From NCBI GenBank assembly GCA_039105265.1, contig JAPFFF010000007.1:4650001-4714000 (forward strand): a DNA stretch of 64,000 bases. The letters are read 5' to 3'. Below, one piece after another: positions 8,901 to 18,300 of the stretch. The notes under the pieces are model-generated. The model had not been told where the DNA came from. It searched no databases and saw only the letters and a list, made by a program, of their open reading frames with translations. This DNA is from Tritrichomonas musculus (Eukaryota; Parabasalia; Tritrichomonadida; Tritrichomonadidae). Each line of letters opens with the position of its first letter. The first letter of the stretch is position 1. The position numbers and the translations under genes were made by a program.

Positions 8901-10551
8901 AACCTTTTGTTTCACAATAAAGATTAGTGATACCATTATCTTTAGCATCTTCACTCCATGTATTATCATGTTCAATCCTAGAGATATCAATCGTTTCATA
9001 TTCTTCATTAATCGTGATTGTTTTGTCATTCATGTAATACAAGTAGCTAATGTGAAGATATTTTTGAGCATTATTTTCAGTACCATCACCATTGTTTTCA
9101 ATCTTAAAGTTATAAGTACCAAGAAAAGAGTTTTTAGATTCATATAATAAAGCATTATCAGAGTACAGAGACTTAATGTTACTTGTATCAATTGTATCCT
9201 TTATTTCATCATCATAATAAACATTCATTGAAGCTTCATTACGTTTACTATTTCCAACGATCCAGAAATGGTTATTAAAGCCATAAATACTTAAAGCTGC
9301 ACCTTTTTCACGGCTTAAAAAACCGCCATTATCTTCTCTCCAAGTTCCTTTTTTAATTAGATCTTTATAAGAAGCATAAACACCATTATAAGGCTGAGTA
9401 GTAAACATAAAGTTAACTAAAGAAACTTCACGGTCACCTACAATAATTTGAACAACGTGATCAGTGAGATCTAAAACGTCAGATTGATAAAGAAGAGCAG
9501 GATTATAATTATTTAAAAACCCAGCTAAACCGGAATTAGTTACCAACTTATCAATATTTTCTGGTTCTTTATTGTCAATTTTTATTGAAAATTTGCCGTG
9601 TAAATTATCATTTACTCCAGTTAGCCAGAAACGAGTTCCAAAGAATTTAAAGGTACCAATTGCACCATTTGTATTAGATGAAAAAATGGCTGAATTTGAG
9701 TTGCTTTGTACCCAGTTTCCTGATGTTTTCTCCATTTCATCAAATCCAAATTTTTGTCTGTCATGCTGTGGAAGTGGGTCATAAAGAAATGAGATAAGAA
9801 CAATTGATTGTTCTTTCCCTCCATTGTGCTCAACTTTTATCGTATGCTCACCAAACGGTAACTCGTCTGATGAAAAAGTTATGCCTGGTTTATTTTGGCT
9901 TTGTGATTTAAAACTTACTTCGGCAACTTTTTTTGAATCAATGTAAATGTTAGCATTGCAGGATTTGGTTTCCATATAGGCTAAAATATGAATTTTTGTT
10001 CCGTTAAATTTGAAAGTCGCATAACTTTGAGGAGTAACGGTATATGATCCATGATTTGCATCTGTAGAAAAACCAATTCCCCAATTTCCTTCGTATTGAA
10101 ATTTATCACATGTTACATTTACTAAACCATCTGGATTGGAAATAATTGATTGGTCTGGGGTACTTTTAATATTTATTTCATATTTGTTTGAAAGTAGATC
10201 AGCTTGGGGAAAATAAATTTGCTGATCGGGCTCAATTTTAAGTTTTTCGATTTGCGATTCTTCTTTTTTAAGAACGATATTAATTGCTTTCGAATCTAAA
10301 AGAACTTTGAATTGAATCTTTTTATCAGAAAAATGTGATAAATCAATATAAAATATGGGATTTTCAGTATTAGAATAAAAATTAAGTTCAAGTTCTCTTT
10401 TGTTTTGGAGATTTGAATTTAAAAGGGATTGCAAAGAGTAATTAGAAGTTGTTAAGTAAGATAATGGCGGACACAATGGTGAACATCTTTCATTGCATAC
10501 ACAAATTTTGGTTATTTCTAAAATAATGGATCCAAATAAAAGAAATATCAT
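2980..10551 (-). CDS. Giant repeat surface protein: 16 lectin-like units, Pmp-like beta-helix, one membrane segment
   Basis: The 2,523-residue frame starts with a hydrophobic signal peptide (MIFLLFGSIILEITKICVC) and ends TGA at 2980. Between about residues 150 and 2170 it holds 16 related units of about 127 residues with a pattern of F-x-G-x-x-(F/I)-W-(L/I)-x-G followed by G-x-(I/F)-x-(I/L)-x-(I/L)-D, which looks like a jelly-roll sugar-binding fold (inference). They come in a fixed order of four types repeated four times. Residues about 2190-2470 carry GGAIYI/GGGGAIYI/YGGAIFI and FxxC repeats, as in chlamydial Pmp and trichomonad Pmp-like beta-helix proteins. VIIIVAAFIATAIFAILRLI (about 2489-2508) is a membrane segment, leaving a short tail with LIDQNEDLF. 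The expected topology is type I at the cell surface. Two 1.54-kb blocks inside are nearly identical. Confidence 0.9.
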   Translation of the reverse strand: MIFLLFGSIILEITKICVCNERCSPLCPPLSYLTTSNYSLQSLLNSNLQNKRELELNFYSNTENPIFYIDLSHFSDKKIQFKVLLDSKAINIVLKKEESQIEKLKIEPDQQIYFPQADLLSNKYEINIKSTPDQSIISNPDGLVNVTCDKFQYEGNWGIGFSTDANHGSYTVTPQSYATFKFNGTKIHILAYMETKSCNANIYIDSKKVAEVSFKSQSQNKPGITFSSDELPFGEHTIKVEHNGGKEQSIVLISFLYDPLPQHDRQKFGFDEMEKTSGNWVQSNSNSAIFSSNTNGAIGTFKFFGTRFWLTGVNDNLHGKFSIKIDNKEPENIDKLVTNSGLAGFLNNYNPALLYQSDVLDLTDHVVQIIVGDREVSLVNFMFTTQPYNGVYASYKDLIKKGTWREDNGGFLSREKGAALSIYGFNNHFWIVGNSKRNEASMNVYYDDEIKDTIDTSNIKSLYSDNALLYESKNSFLGTYNFKIENNGDGTENNAQKYLHISYLYYMNDKTITINEEYETIDISRIEHDNTWSEDAKDNGITNLYCETKGSSISAQFSGDKFWISGSLGPNYGNIDIIIDGEKISSVSLYHEREENNITYYESPSLPFKYHTLTLSNPSSKGINFYQINYQHTPDDQTIIDNLDGLINITCDKFGYGANDGWHKCITGSYANKGSYSKKPGAKAWYTFNGSRVHVLAIRESGSGRVNIRLDGKLVANANLNVSKERAEIVYSSDELPFGEHLIEVENNVSVETQVVLRSFIIDPLPRRGGYKLGYKDHISKAGEWKYNETGTPTFSSSSPDASITFKFHGTRFWLTGERGLSIGKVNLKIDDKEPIVVDECVYRGNEYKDSSNGNKAVLYYQSEVYEMKDHTITISRNGQDISLVNILYSTQPYNGIVVSSEEMTLEGEWKEEKEGLISYSHNSKLITTKFLNELWIIGNKDLSKSEMSVSLNDNNIAKVNTNEVITECHNDVLFYYTNDLSYDTYEIKLIKDSSSESSSELPLHISYLYYLNEKIKTIDTEHKTLNVSDATHDDSWYMKSINNDITNLCTDVKGAQITITITCSKFWISGSVGPNYGSIDIILDNEKLGSISLYNEREEHSSIFYQSSDDTEFGYHTLTLSNPSNKEIGIHQIHYYQSPDDQSIIDNLNGLINVTCDKLQYSTNTGWQKCVEIWEADHGSYTFSKGAKAWYTFNGSKVYIYANREPNSANAIIRLDNKIAAYVDLHSNNHDVEIIFSSNDLQFGEHTIEIQHDGIQDKESMTLGSIFVDPLPRKQGGFKLGLNDAKEKTGKWTETNEKGTTVFSSSDSDASITFKFHGTRFWITGVRGSDTGTNIGKFDITIDDQPKFTIDEIVKSGGRRGFADGNKAVLLYQSNAIELKDHVVKIERNGHTISLVNFLYTNQPYNGMVVPYKEMKNDGKWTENQNGYISQEIGSSLAITEFFNHLWIIGNNELNTASMNLYFNNDKVANVNTNSSKTEYSTDVLLYESVGHPYGTYEIKIENNGDGTGSNSQTHLHISYLYYLNDKAITINEEYETIDISRIEHDNTWSEDAKENGITNLYTKIKGSSISAQFSGDKFWISGSLGPNYGNIDIIIDGEKISSVSLYHEREENNITYYESPSLPFKYHTLTLSNPSSKGINFYQINYQHTPDDQTIIDNLDGLINITCDKFGYGANDGWHKCITGSYANKGSYSKKPGAKAWYTFNGSRVHVLAIRESGSGRVNIRLDGKLVANANLNVSKERAEIVYSSDELPFGEHLIEVENNVSVETQVVLRSFIIDPLPRRGGYKLGYKDHISKAGEWKYNETGTPTFSSSSPDASITFKFHGTRFWLTGERGLSIGKVNLKIDDKEPIVVDECVYSGNEYKDSSNGNKAVLYYQSEVYEMKDHTITISRNGQDISLVNILYSTQPYNGIVVSSEEMTLEGEWKEEKEGLISYSHNSKLITTKFLNELWIIGNKDLSKSEMIVSLNDNNIAKVNTNEVITECHNDVLFYYTNDLSYDTYEIKLIKDSSSESSSDLPLHISYLYYLISDIIEVDQNSIKIDSTELINRTGKWNDKTLSGNINNLYTETKDSSVTIEFTGGKFWLVGSVGPSYGQIDIFIDGKKFDRISLYKEKNADNVVYYESSPIKFEDHILTLSNVENRPISIYCIFYDPITPTFEFTPSKSFSQSVAFSPSNDFSPSLPFIDPEENQPSCSISDKEGNRTLTGKRCDYDSKNDPSTIVGIARSNFTNITYDNNGGAIYIINSGFNCDRVEFRNCSSTTGGGGAIYIKNSKEQENNVTLSNLFFYECQAIYGGAIFIYFDSEKNSNSIVKCVFVGNCVPLSNPNSDVLFGGSSIFLSSLNTVIIKCRFIDGTSGPAVKVCDISSIKGKSRLFGYLSKKQPRMNDNLILVSQCRFEINEDSKSSINIDFPNEETEMKVDVTDCEFKGKLSKGSHYIDGRLHSNNANRFIMNSCKFEDESDLNVKFDLNDKKVPLVNKNSFNCSQVIIIVAAFIATAIFAILRLIKSRFQLIDQNEDLF
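4461..6000. repeat. Long direct repeat inside the giant surface gene, copy 1
   Basis: This 1.54-kb block matches 7515-9054 at an offset of exactly 3,054 bases (1,018 codons, two repeat cycles). By eye only about five base differences occur over most of its length (for example near 4648, 4968, 5125 and 5526). The match fades after about 5880 and ends near 6000, and it starts sharply at 4461. It covers one cassette of four lectin-like units. Confidence 0.9.
7515..9054. repeat. Long direct repeat inside the giant surface gene, copy 2
   Basis: Partner of 4461-6000, in the same orientation and reading frame. The other two cassettes of the protein are clearly diverged, so this pair is much younger than the overall four-fold repeat, or has been kept alike by gene conversion. 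Confidence 0.9.
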
Positions 10552-10670
10552 TATTAAATTAATTTAATAGACCTCTTAGTTAATTTATTCGTCTCAAAGT
10601 TCGTTATTTTATTTCAAACTTTCTTATGTTTTGAATGCTTCTTATAAATTAATTTAAAAATTTTATTTTT

Positions 10671-10742
10671 CTCTCAGAATCTTAAAAAAGTTTGAGAGGA
10701 GATTACAAAAATGGATATAATTATAATGTTATAATTATATCC
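10671..10742. promoter_or_regulatory. Two palindromes upstream of the surface-protein gene
   Basis: GGATATAATTATAA-TG-TTATAATTATATCC at 10713-10742 is a perfect 14-bp inverted repeat with a 2-base centre. Just before it CTCTCA...TGAGAG (about 10671-10698) forms a second, weaker one. They lie 120-190 bases upstream of the ATG at 10551. They may be a binding site or a cruciform-prone AT tract; no function is shown. Confidence 0.4.
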
Positions 10743-11289
10743 AATTTAATTTACACTAATATGAATGATATTTGCCTCGCGAAATATTTGGTTATTTTGA
10801 TCGGAAAATAAAGAAAATAATTGTTTACTTATAGAAATATTTCTATAGAGTATTCAAACTCTCTTAAATTTGTTTTGTGTACATTGAATTATTTCTTAAA
10901 AATAATAATATATAAAATAAAATTTACTATTATCTATAATTTTTCTCATATTAGCATAAAAATGGCAATTTCTTTAAAAAAATTATCTTTTTATAAAATA
11001 TTTATGAAATTAGGTTATTATAAACTGCTAAATATAATCAGAATGACCGAATTTTATTGCTCTCAAATTTTTATCAATTTTGAGAGATCTTCTCAATTAT
11101 TTTTTCAACTATCTTATAAAATTTTAACAGTACTGCGATCGGATGTAAAGTGTCAAAAGTATTTAAAAAACTGTAATAATCGAAACAAACCAAATTTATA
11201 AATAGAACACATTATATATAATAACATATTAAAATATTGGAAGGATTTTCTAATTTGATTTGGAGATTTATGTTGATTAAATTTGAATA
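10743..11289. other. AT-rich spacer, no supported gene
   Basis: A 126-residue open frame exists on the plus strand (10821-11201), but its composition (Ile/Lys/Tyr/Phe/Asn-rich) is what AT-rich DNA gives by chance and it matches nothing I know. I see no RNA gene. Confidence 0.5.
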
Positions 11290-13535
11290 ACCTTCAATAT
11301 ATGAATTGGACAAATAAATATTTGAGTTGAATATGTGTATAGTAACGAAAATAACGTATTTTTGATTTTTCAATATTTTGAAAATATCCACCCAATTTTT
11401 TATTTTTTTACATTGTACTTTTAAAAATATTTATTAATATTGCAATCATGCTCTAATATTTTAATTTTAAATGGGGATTTTGAACTTTTTAAATATTATA
11501 ATAATGAGAATATCTTTCCTATCTAACATTATTTGAGAAAGAATTAATAAATATAATACCTAATTCTGTATCATATATTGATATTAGCATACTCCTGAGG
11601 TATATATTTAAAAATGAACTAAAATTTAAGGAATTTTTAAAAAAAAATTGGTTTTTTGTTAAATTTTTATTATTTTGGAAGATTTTGGTTAATTTTATTT
11701 CTTATAAATTGAATATATTATTTTTATTCATGCATAAAATAAAATGAACTGATAATTGCAGCAAACTACTCGATAGGTGCATCTAAGAATTTCATTTAAA
11801 TATGGACCTCGATAATTTCATTAATACATTGATATTAGATTTGATATCAATTTATAATATTTTATATTAAACATAATATATATATTTGATATAAATAAAT
11901 GAATATATTTGTTTACTGTCAATGAATATTTATATTAAAATTGTAATAAAATGTAAACACTTTTTAAAAGGTTGTTTCAAATATTTCAATATCTCATAAA
12001 TATTAAGATATATATTGATATATATATTCAAAAATATTGAGATATGAATTCAAAATACACTCTGAATTTTTTTTTCAATGCACTATTTTCTATTGATACT
12101 GAATAAATGAATAAATCTAAAAATAAAATATAACAAAATTGAAATAATTATATTATACTTTGAATTAATAAAAATATAAAATATAAAATATAAATTTTTT
12201 AATTCCAAAGAACGAAATTCCATTTTTTTATTGAATGAAACCAAGAAGAATTATAATTTTGTGTACCAACGAGATATACATTCATGCATTTAGAGAAATT
12301 TTAATGAATATAAGTTCTAGCATCAATTTTTATGTTAAAATAAAAATCAAACATTAATCATGCTGATGATAGTAATAATGTATTATTTTTTGCTCATAAG
12401 AGTAAAATAGCATGCTAAAATGAAGAAAGACTTAAATACCTCCTTTGGAGTATAAATATAATAATAAAAATTAAAACAAATGCAAATATTTAAAATTAAA
12501 GAAATAATAATTAATTTTACTAATTTAACATCATAATATAAATATATAAAATATATCGAAAAAGCAATATCATATAAAGATATGAAAAAAAAAATATTTT
12601 TATTAAATTGAATATTTATTGTAATTATTTTTCACAAAAAAAGTTTTTTGTTTACCGATGCATTTATCGATTAAAATGAGACAATGTTATATTCATTTTT
12701 TAATAATACATTAAATACAATATATATTTAAAAAATAAAGCAATTTTATATTTTTGCCGTTACTATACACATAGTTGAATAGTCATCATGATATAGAATA
12801 TTTGAGGGATCTTTTAAATTTCCACTGAAAAAGTGGTGTTTGATTTTCTGAAGACTCAATTTATTTCAATTTTTCAATTAAATTCGTTGGATAGACATAG
12901 CAACCTCTCAATCTCATTCAATTTTCCAAACTTATTGAATGCAAACGATAATGATATTTTTATAGAAATTTTTAGATTCTGATGTTTATTTTTTATACAA
13001 TCAATTTATTGAATAAGTATATCTTTGAAAATAGTATATTAATAAATCAAATTTATTTTAATATTATTTTATAAATATATTTTTATTTCATTTAAATGAT
13101 TTAAGATTAATTGAATCTAATTTGATATTATAAATGTTATTTTTTAAAATAATTATCCAACGAATTTAATTGAAAAATTGAAATAATTTGAGTCTTCAGA
13201 AAATCAAACACCACTTTTTCAGGGGAAATTAAAAGAGCCCTCAAATATTCTATATTATGCTGACTGTTCAACTCAAATATATATTCGTCCAATTCAAATA
13301 TTGAAGGCTATTTTAAAAAGTTGCTAGGTTTATTCGTTGGATAATTATTTTAAAAAATAAAATTTATAATATCAAATTAGATTCAATTAATCTTAAATCA
13401 TTTAAATGAAATAAAAATATATTTATAAAATAATATTAAAATAAATTTGATTTATTAATATGCTATTTTCAAAGATATACGTATTCAATAAATTGATTGT
13501 ATAAAAAATAAACATCAGAATCTAAAAATTTCGAT
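11290..13535. repeat. Nested inverted-repeat composite (foldback-like, non-coding)
   Basis: Several inverted copies are interleaved. About 200 bases at 12965-13158 recur inverted at 13336-13533. About 115 bases at 12774-12893 recur inverted at 13154-13272. The stretch 11290-11349 recurs inverted in two places, at 12758-12779 (GTTACTATACACATA) and 13266-13307 (CAAATATATATTCGTCCAAT). The layout fits a roughly 320-bp unit interrupted by an inverted copy of itself, inside a larger element of about 1.45 kb with ends near 11335 and 12779. No open frame of note lies within, so this would be a non-autonomous family. Confidence 0.7.
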
Positions 13536-13601
13536 AATTTTTTAAAATGAGAATAAATAAAGTCGATTAGATGATTTCGCTCTTATTTGATAAAAGGTAC
13601 A

Positions 13602-13877
13602 CTACGACTGATAATTTAAATTGCCTTCTTTGAAACATATATGTAAATATCTTCTCTCGATTTTGCTGAAAAAGTTGGTGAAGCGATGGTGGTTATCTCC
13701 AATTTTCGAAATTAAGTGCAATAATGACAAAAGATAATAATTACAATCACTCATTTTTGTATAATTAAATTTATTCTCAAGAATTATAAAATTTTCAGCT
13801 GAATTAGTTTCTTCAAGAAAATTCACAATATTTTCTTGAATATCTTTCATCATGTCCAAGGATTCTTGAGAACTCAT
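13602..13877 (-). pseudogene. N-terminal stub of a DUF3447/ankyrin protein
   Basis: The 91-residue frame begins MSSQESLDMMKDIQENIVNFLEE and continues HLISKIGDNHHRFTNFFSKIER. This is the typical N-terminal region of trichomonad DUF3447-ankyrin proteins, compare the longer relative at 42711-43949 with KIIDDHSRQSNFYCNIEQI at the same place. Family members run to 400-800 residues, so this one is cut short. The conserved stretch that should follow (a run like the relative's NCRRVLLLLIQNDIINID) is missing. The lost part abuts the inverted-repeat composite ending at 13535, so an insertion or rearrangement probably truncated the gene. Confidence 0.6.
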
Positions 13878-15090
13878 GGTTTAAAGTAAATATTTTCTAT
13901 TTTCTAAATTTGTATCAATCAAAAAGATAGAGGGGTTAACCGCCAAGAAAATGTCAAAAAAGTATTTTAATAAAGATTTGATTAAATAAAAAATTATTCT
14001 AATTCTTTATACATAGTAATATATATTTGTATGCTCAAATTTAAAATTCGCTTATTTTGCCAAGAATTATAGAGGAAATAAAAATTCAATCAAAAAATTT
14101 GAAAATTTCCACTTTTTCATATAACCAGAATTCTCTTTCAAGCCAAAATATCTTATGAATTAAATAATAGAGTGCAAAATATTTAAATAAATTATAATTA
14201 TAAAATATGAAATAAATTAAATAAATTATAAAAAAAACCAAAAAATGATATCTCTACAATGTAGAATTAAATCAAATAAAATAATATATTAAAATATGAA
14301 ATTTGTTAGGAATTGTTTATTTATATATTACAATAAATGAAATTTTAACAGTTAAACGTAGTGTTATTTCATAAAATTATTGATATATATTTCATAAAAA
14401 AAAAAAAAAAAAAAAAAAGTAATAAATGTTTGCTTACTTTTGATTGTTTAACCATTTCTTAATAGATGTTTTATCATGAGGAGAAATAATAAATCTTTGA
14501 AAATATCTTTCATTTAATGTTTTTTAATAATTTTTTGAGGGTTTTATAGAATAAAATTGAATATTTGGTTGATCATAAGGAGTTTAAATCCAAAATTATA
14601 TCAATTAATGGCCTTTTATAATGATTTTATATTAGTAAAAAATGTAATTTATATCACATGTCATCAAAACTTTGATCTCTTTTAACTCCTGGCAAAATAA
14701 AGGAAATTTTTTTTAATGCAATTTTTTATTATTCATAAATACTGCTATATTTATTTAATAATTTATTTTGCATTGATCTTTAGATTTTTTATTTCTCTCA
14801 ATTTTATGACAACGGTTGAGCGGTTGACCCCTATTCAAAAAGTTTTTTTTTAATTTTCTGAGGAAATTGATGTTTTTCTCTCAATAAATAAATAAAATAA
14901 GCATAAATATAAACTAAGATTTTTAATGTTCATCTCCCTCTCAATTATTTCATATATTTATCTTGTTAAAAAATGGCCCAAATGCTTTATAAAAAATTAA
15001 TTTCTCACTTTTCAGTTTTATACTATAAGTATAAAGAAAAGAAAAATAAATTAAAAAAAATAAAAGTTAGATAAAAATAAAAAAAAAAAT
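13878..15090. other. AT-rich spacer to the left of the Polinton
   Basis: No gene seen on either strand. It contains a poly-A run at 14396-14418 and several shorter A/T runs. A short palindrome (TTATACTATAAGTATAA) lies near 15015. Composition changes abruptly at 15098. Confidence 0.5.
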
Positions 15091-15097
15091 TTATGAA
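15091..15097. repeat. Target-site duplication, left copy
   Basis: TTATGAA sits directly before the left Polinton end and again directly after the right end (35533-35539). Polintons normally duplicate 6 bp. The element's first base is ambiguous by one here, so a 6-bp duplication TTATGA is equally consistent. Confidence 0.8.
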
Positions 15098-15288
15098 GTA
15101 GATAAGCTAAGCAGGGTTTCGTAGCTTCGCCACTTCACCCTGCTTAAAGTTGTTACATCACACCACTTAACACGTCACCTCACGTTAAAACCCACGTTAA
15201 ACTCATGTCATCACCTCATATCATCACCTCATGTCACACGCCACATATCACGTCACACAACGGTTCACATAACGTGGTTCAACTGTAA
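15098..15288 (+). repeat. Polinton left terminal inverted repeat (191 bp)
   Basis: Begins GTAGATAAGCTAAGCAGGGT and matches the reverse complement of 35281-35532 to about CAACTGTAA at 15288, apart from a tract of short tandem repeats that is about 60 bp longer on the right. Near the tip AAGCAGGGT (15109-15117) and ACCCTGCTT (15137-15145) pair into a 9-bp hairpin. Inside are many CACCTCA/CATGTCA/CACGTCA words. These ends are expected to serve both as integrase substrate and as replication origin. Confidence 0.95.
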
Positions 15289-15358
15289 ACACACTACTTT
15301 TTTTCAATTAAGCTCACCCTAATTTTTTTAGCGTGTCAATTTTTTTATCACCACACAA

Positions 15359-18300
15359 ATGCCATTTGCCATATCCGAATTAATCGCAATTGAAAACTGC
15401 ACTTATGATGAGGACACAACCACATACATTGATAACGACTCACTCATCATCTCCGAACATAGCAATGACGTCATCCCATCATACGATAACATTGATACAC
15501 CACTTAACGATGACGATGATGTTGAACTCATATTTGACGATGACGATACCGCATCACTTGACGAAGACGATGATGTTGAACTTATATTTGACGATGATGA
15601 TGCTACCATTACAACACCACTTAACGATGACGATGATGCATCACTTAACAATGATGATGATGTTGAACTTATATTTGACGATGATGATGCTACCATTACA
15701 ACACCACTTAACGATGATGCATCACTTAACAATGACGATGATGTTGAAATTATATTCGACGACGATGATGCTACCATCACAGCACCAGTTACAGTACCAC
15801 TTAACGATGACAATGATGCAACACATAACGATGACGAGTTAGCATCAGATGAAGAAGAACCTACATTAGATGATGATTATGCAACACTTAACGATGACGA
15901 TGATGCATCACTTAACGATGACGAATTAGCATCAGATGAAGAAGAACCTACATTAGATGATGATGCAACACCACTTAACGATGATGCAACACATGATAAT
16001 GATGAAGATGATGCACAACTTAACGATGATGATGTTGACGCTATTGAACTAGTTGATGAACCACTTAATAACACAACACATAGTGAAGAAGTAGTTGAAC
16101 CCAATGATGAACACACTAAGTTGATGATTGAAGATGTTAATGCTGTTAATTTCATTGACGAACCAGTTAATAAACATGCCAAGTTGATGATTGAAGATGT
16201 TAATGCTATTGATTTCGTTGACGAACCCATTGATGAACACGCTAAGTTGACGATTGTTAATGTTGATGCTATTGATTTCGTCGATGAATCAGTTGAGTAT
16301 TGTACTATTGACGTCAAACCATGTGAAGTTACATATGATAGCAATGGTAACATTATCGACATTGAAGTATGTGATTATGAAGTTGAAGATGATTGTTTCG
16401 ATGAAGTCGGACAAGATGATGATGATAATATTGTTAAGTTTGAACTACACAAGGTAGTACGTGAAACAGGCGATGTTATTGACGTTAAACTCTATGCTGA
16501 GTCCAAATACGAACCAGACCTTGAGATTGAAACCATTGATATTACTGCTGTTGAAACATATCAATACGATGATGACAACAAACATGCCATCACTATCATT
16601 GAGAAAGGCGGTTCACTTAAGTTATACCGTCGTAATTACATAATGCCACCATATGATATTATTGATTTCGATTCAGATGATGATCAGAAGTTAATCCTAG
16701 TTGATGATTACGAAGCCACCACTACAAATGATGAAGTAGTTAAACACGTAACAGATCTTACTAATGCCGTTGTTGAATATACACCATTCACATTCACAGC
16801 TACATCCACGATTATTAACACCCTACAAATGATTGACGATAACCAATTCATTGACTCGCTTATGAATATCAATGCTGGCTACACCACATCAAAAACAGCT
16901 GAACGCATTCGTTATGAAGAGAACGTTCATGACACAACTAAGTATCATGATGAGATGAAACGTATGATGACTGCTGTTAAAAAGCATGACACATTTGAAG
17001 TTGACATTAACGATGACAGTGAAAAACAATATGCATTCACACAAGTGTTAAGATACATACGTAAGAACAAATCAACTATGCCACATCCACTTGTATTAGG
17101 ATATCGTAGCGATACTAGTATCAAACCAAAAGCATTCCCATTAAACAATGAGTTAGCTATTGATGTAGTAATTAGATCAATACTTGGTGAGATTACAACT
17201 GAATCATACGGTTCTGACACTGATCCTACGTTAATTGGTTTAGATTACATCCCAGTTAAGTTCGTTGTTAAATTCATTACAGCAACTAAGCATGATGGTA
17301 AAACAACATTCCGTGAGAGGATTAATGATGAAGATGAAGATATCATATCGGTTGATGCATTTCGAGATGCTCTTGATGGTGCATTCTTTCCATACGTTAA
17401 CCTCATTCCATCGCTTGACTTAACACGTTATCAGATATATCATGAGGTCGATGCCAAAAACTATACTGACAACTGCTTTGTATATGCATGCATTCAGTCA
17501 GGTGTATTCACTGAAGATGAGATACAAAAGTTACGTGGCATGATGCAAACACGTTCAATACCTAATAAGAAGATACTACAAATAGCTATCAACATGCAAT
17601 GCCACTTCATTGTATATCGATTTGATGCAAGTAGAGAGTCAAGACACCGCAAACAACCAAGTGTAAACACACGTAAGAACAGTAAGGTAGTTGCTAATAG
17701 AGAGGTTAAGTTGCTCCTTTACAAAGACCATTTCATGATTGATGACAATGAAATATTACCAATCACTACCTATTACATCAAACATAAAGATGAACTTGAT
17801 GTTAAATTTGCAGATCGACCATTGAATGAAAGGCAATTGATAACGAATAATCGAGGTGATACTTCAAATGGTGCACCTATGTTATCAGTCATGGAAACTA
17901 TGTTCGAATGCAACTACTTCCGTGAGATCAATCAATGTGAACAAGATATATTAGCAACATGTGAGTTTGACAACCACTTGAATGATTACACTGAACTCGA
18001 CTATGATGAAACGTTATGTTGTCAAGCAGAGTCATCCGATGCTAAGCATGAACAACACTGGACAAAGGTTTACTACGCTGACTTTGAGACAGACGTAACT
18101 GTATCACCACATCGTCCATACCTATGCTGTGTATGCGATGGTAAAAACATAATGAGTTACTATGGTAATGACATTGCAAAACGCTTCTTGAATTCACTTG
18201 CTAACTTCTCATTGACATACTTCCACAACCTTAAGTATGATGCATGCTTCTTCATTAATGAACCAGGTTGGAATGTTCAAGTCACTCAACGTACTGGCAC

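Noticed and set aside
10821-11201. 126-residue open frame upstream of the surface gene
   Set aside because: Composition is that of translated AT-rich DNA, there is no motif, and it lies in a spacer with palindromes and repeats.
15390-15842. Open frames in other phases across the acidic PolB repeats (also 15403-15813 and 15877-16362, minus strand)
   Set aside because: They are shadows of the repeated GAT-rich sequence; low-complexity His/Met/Thr or Ser-only products are expected by chance.
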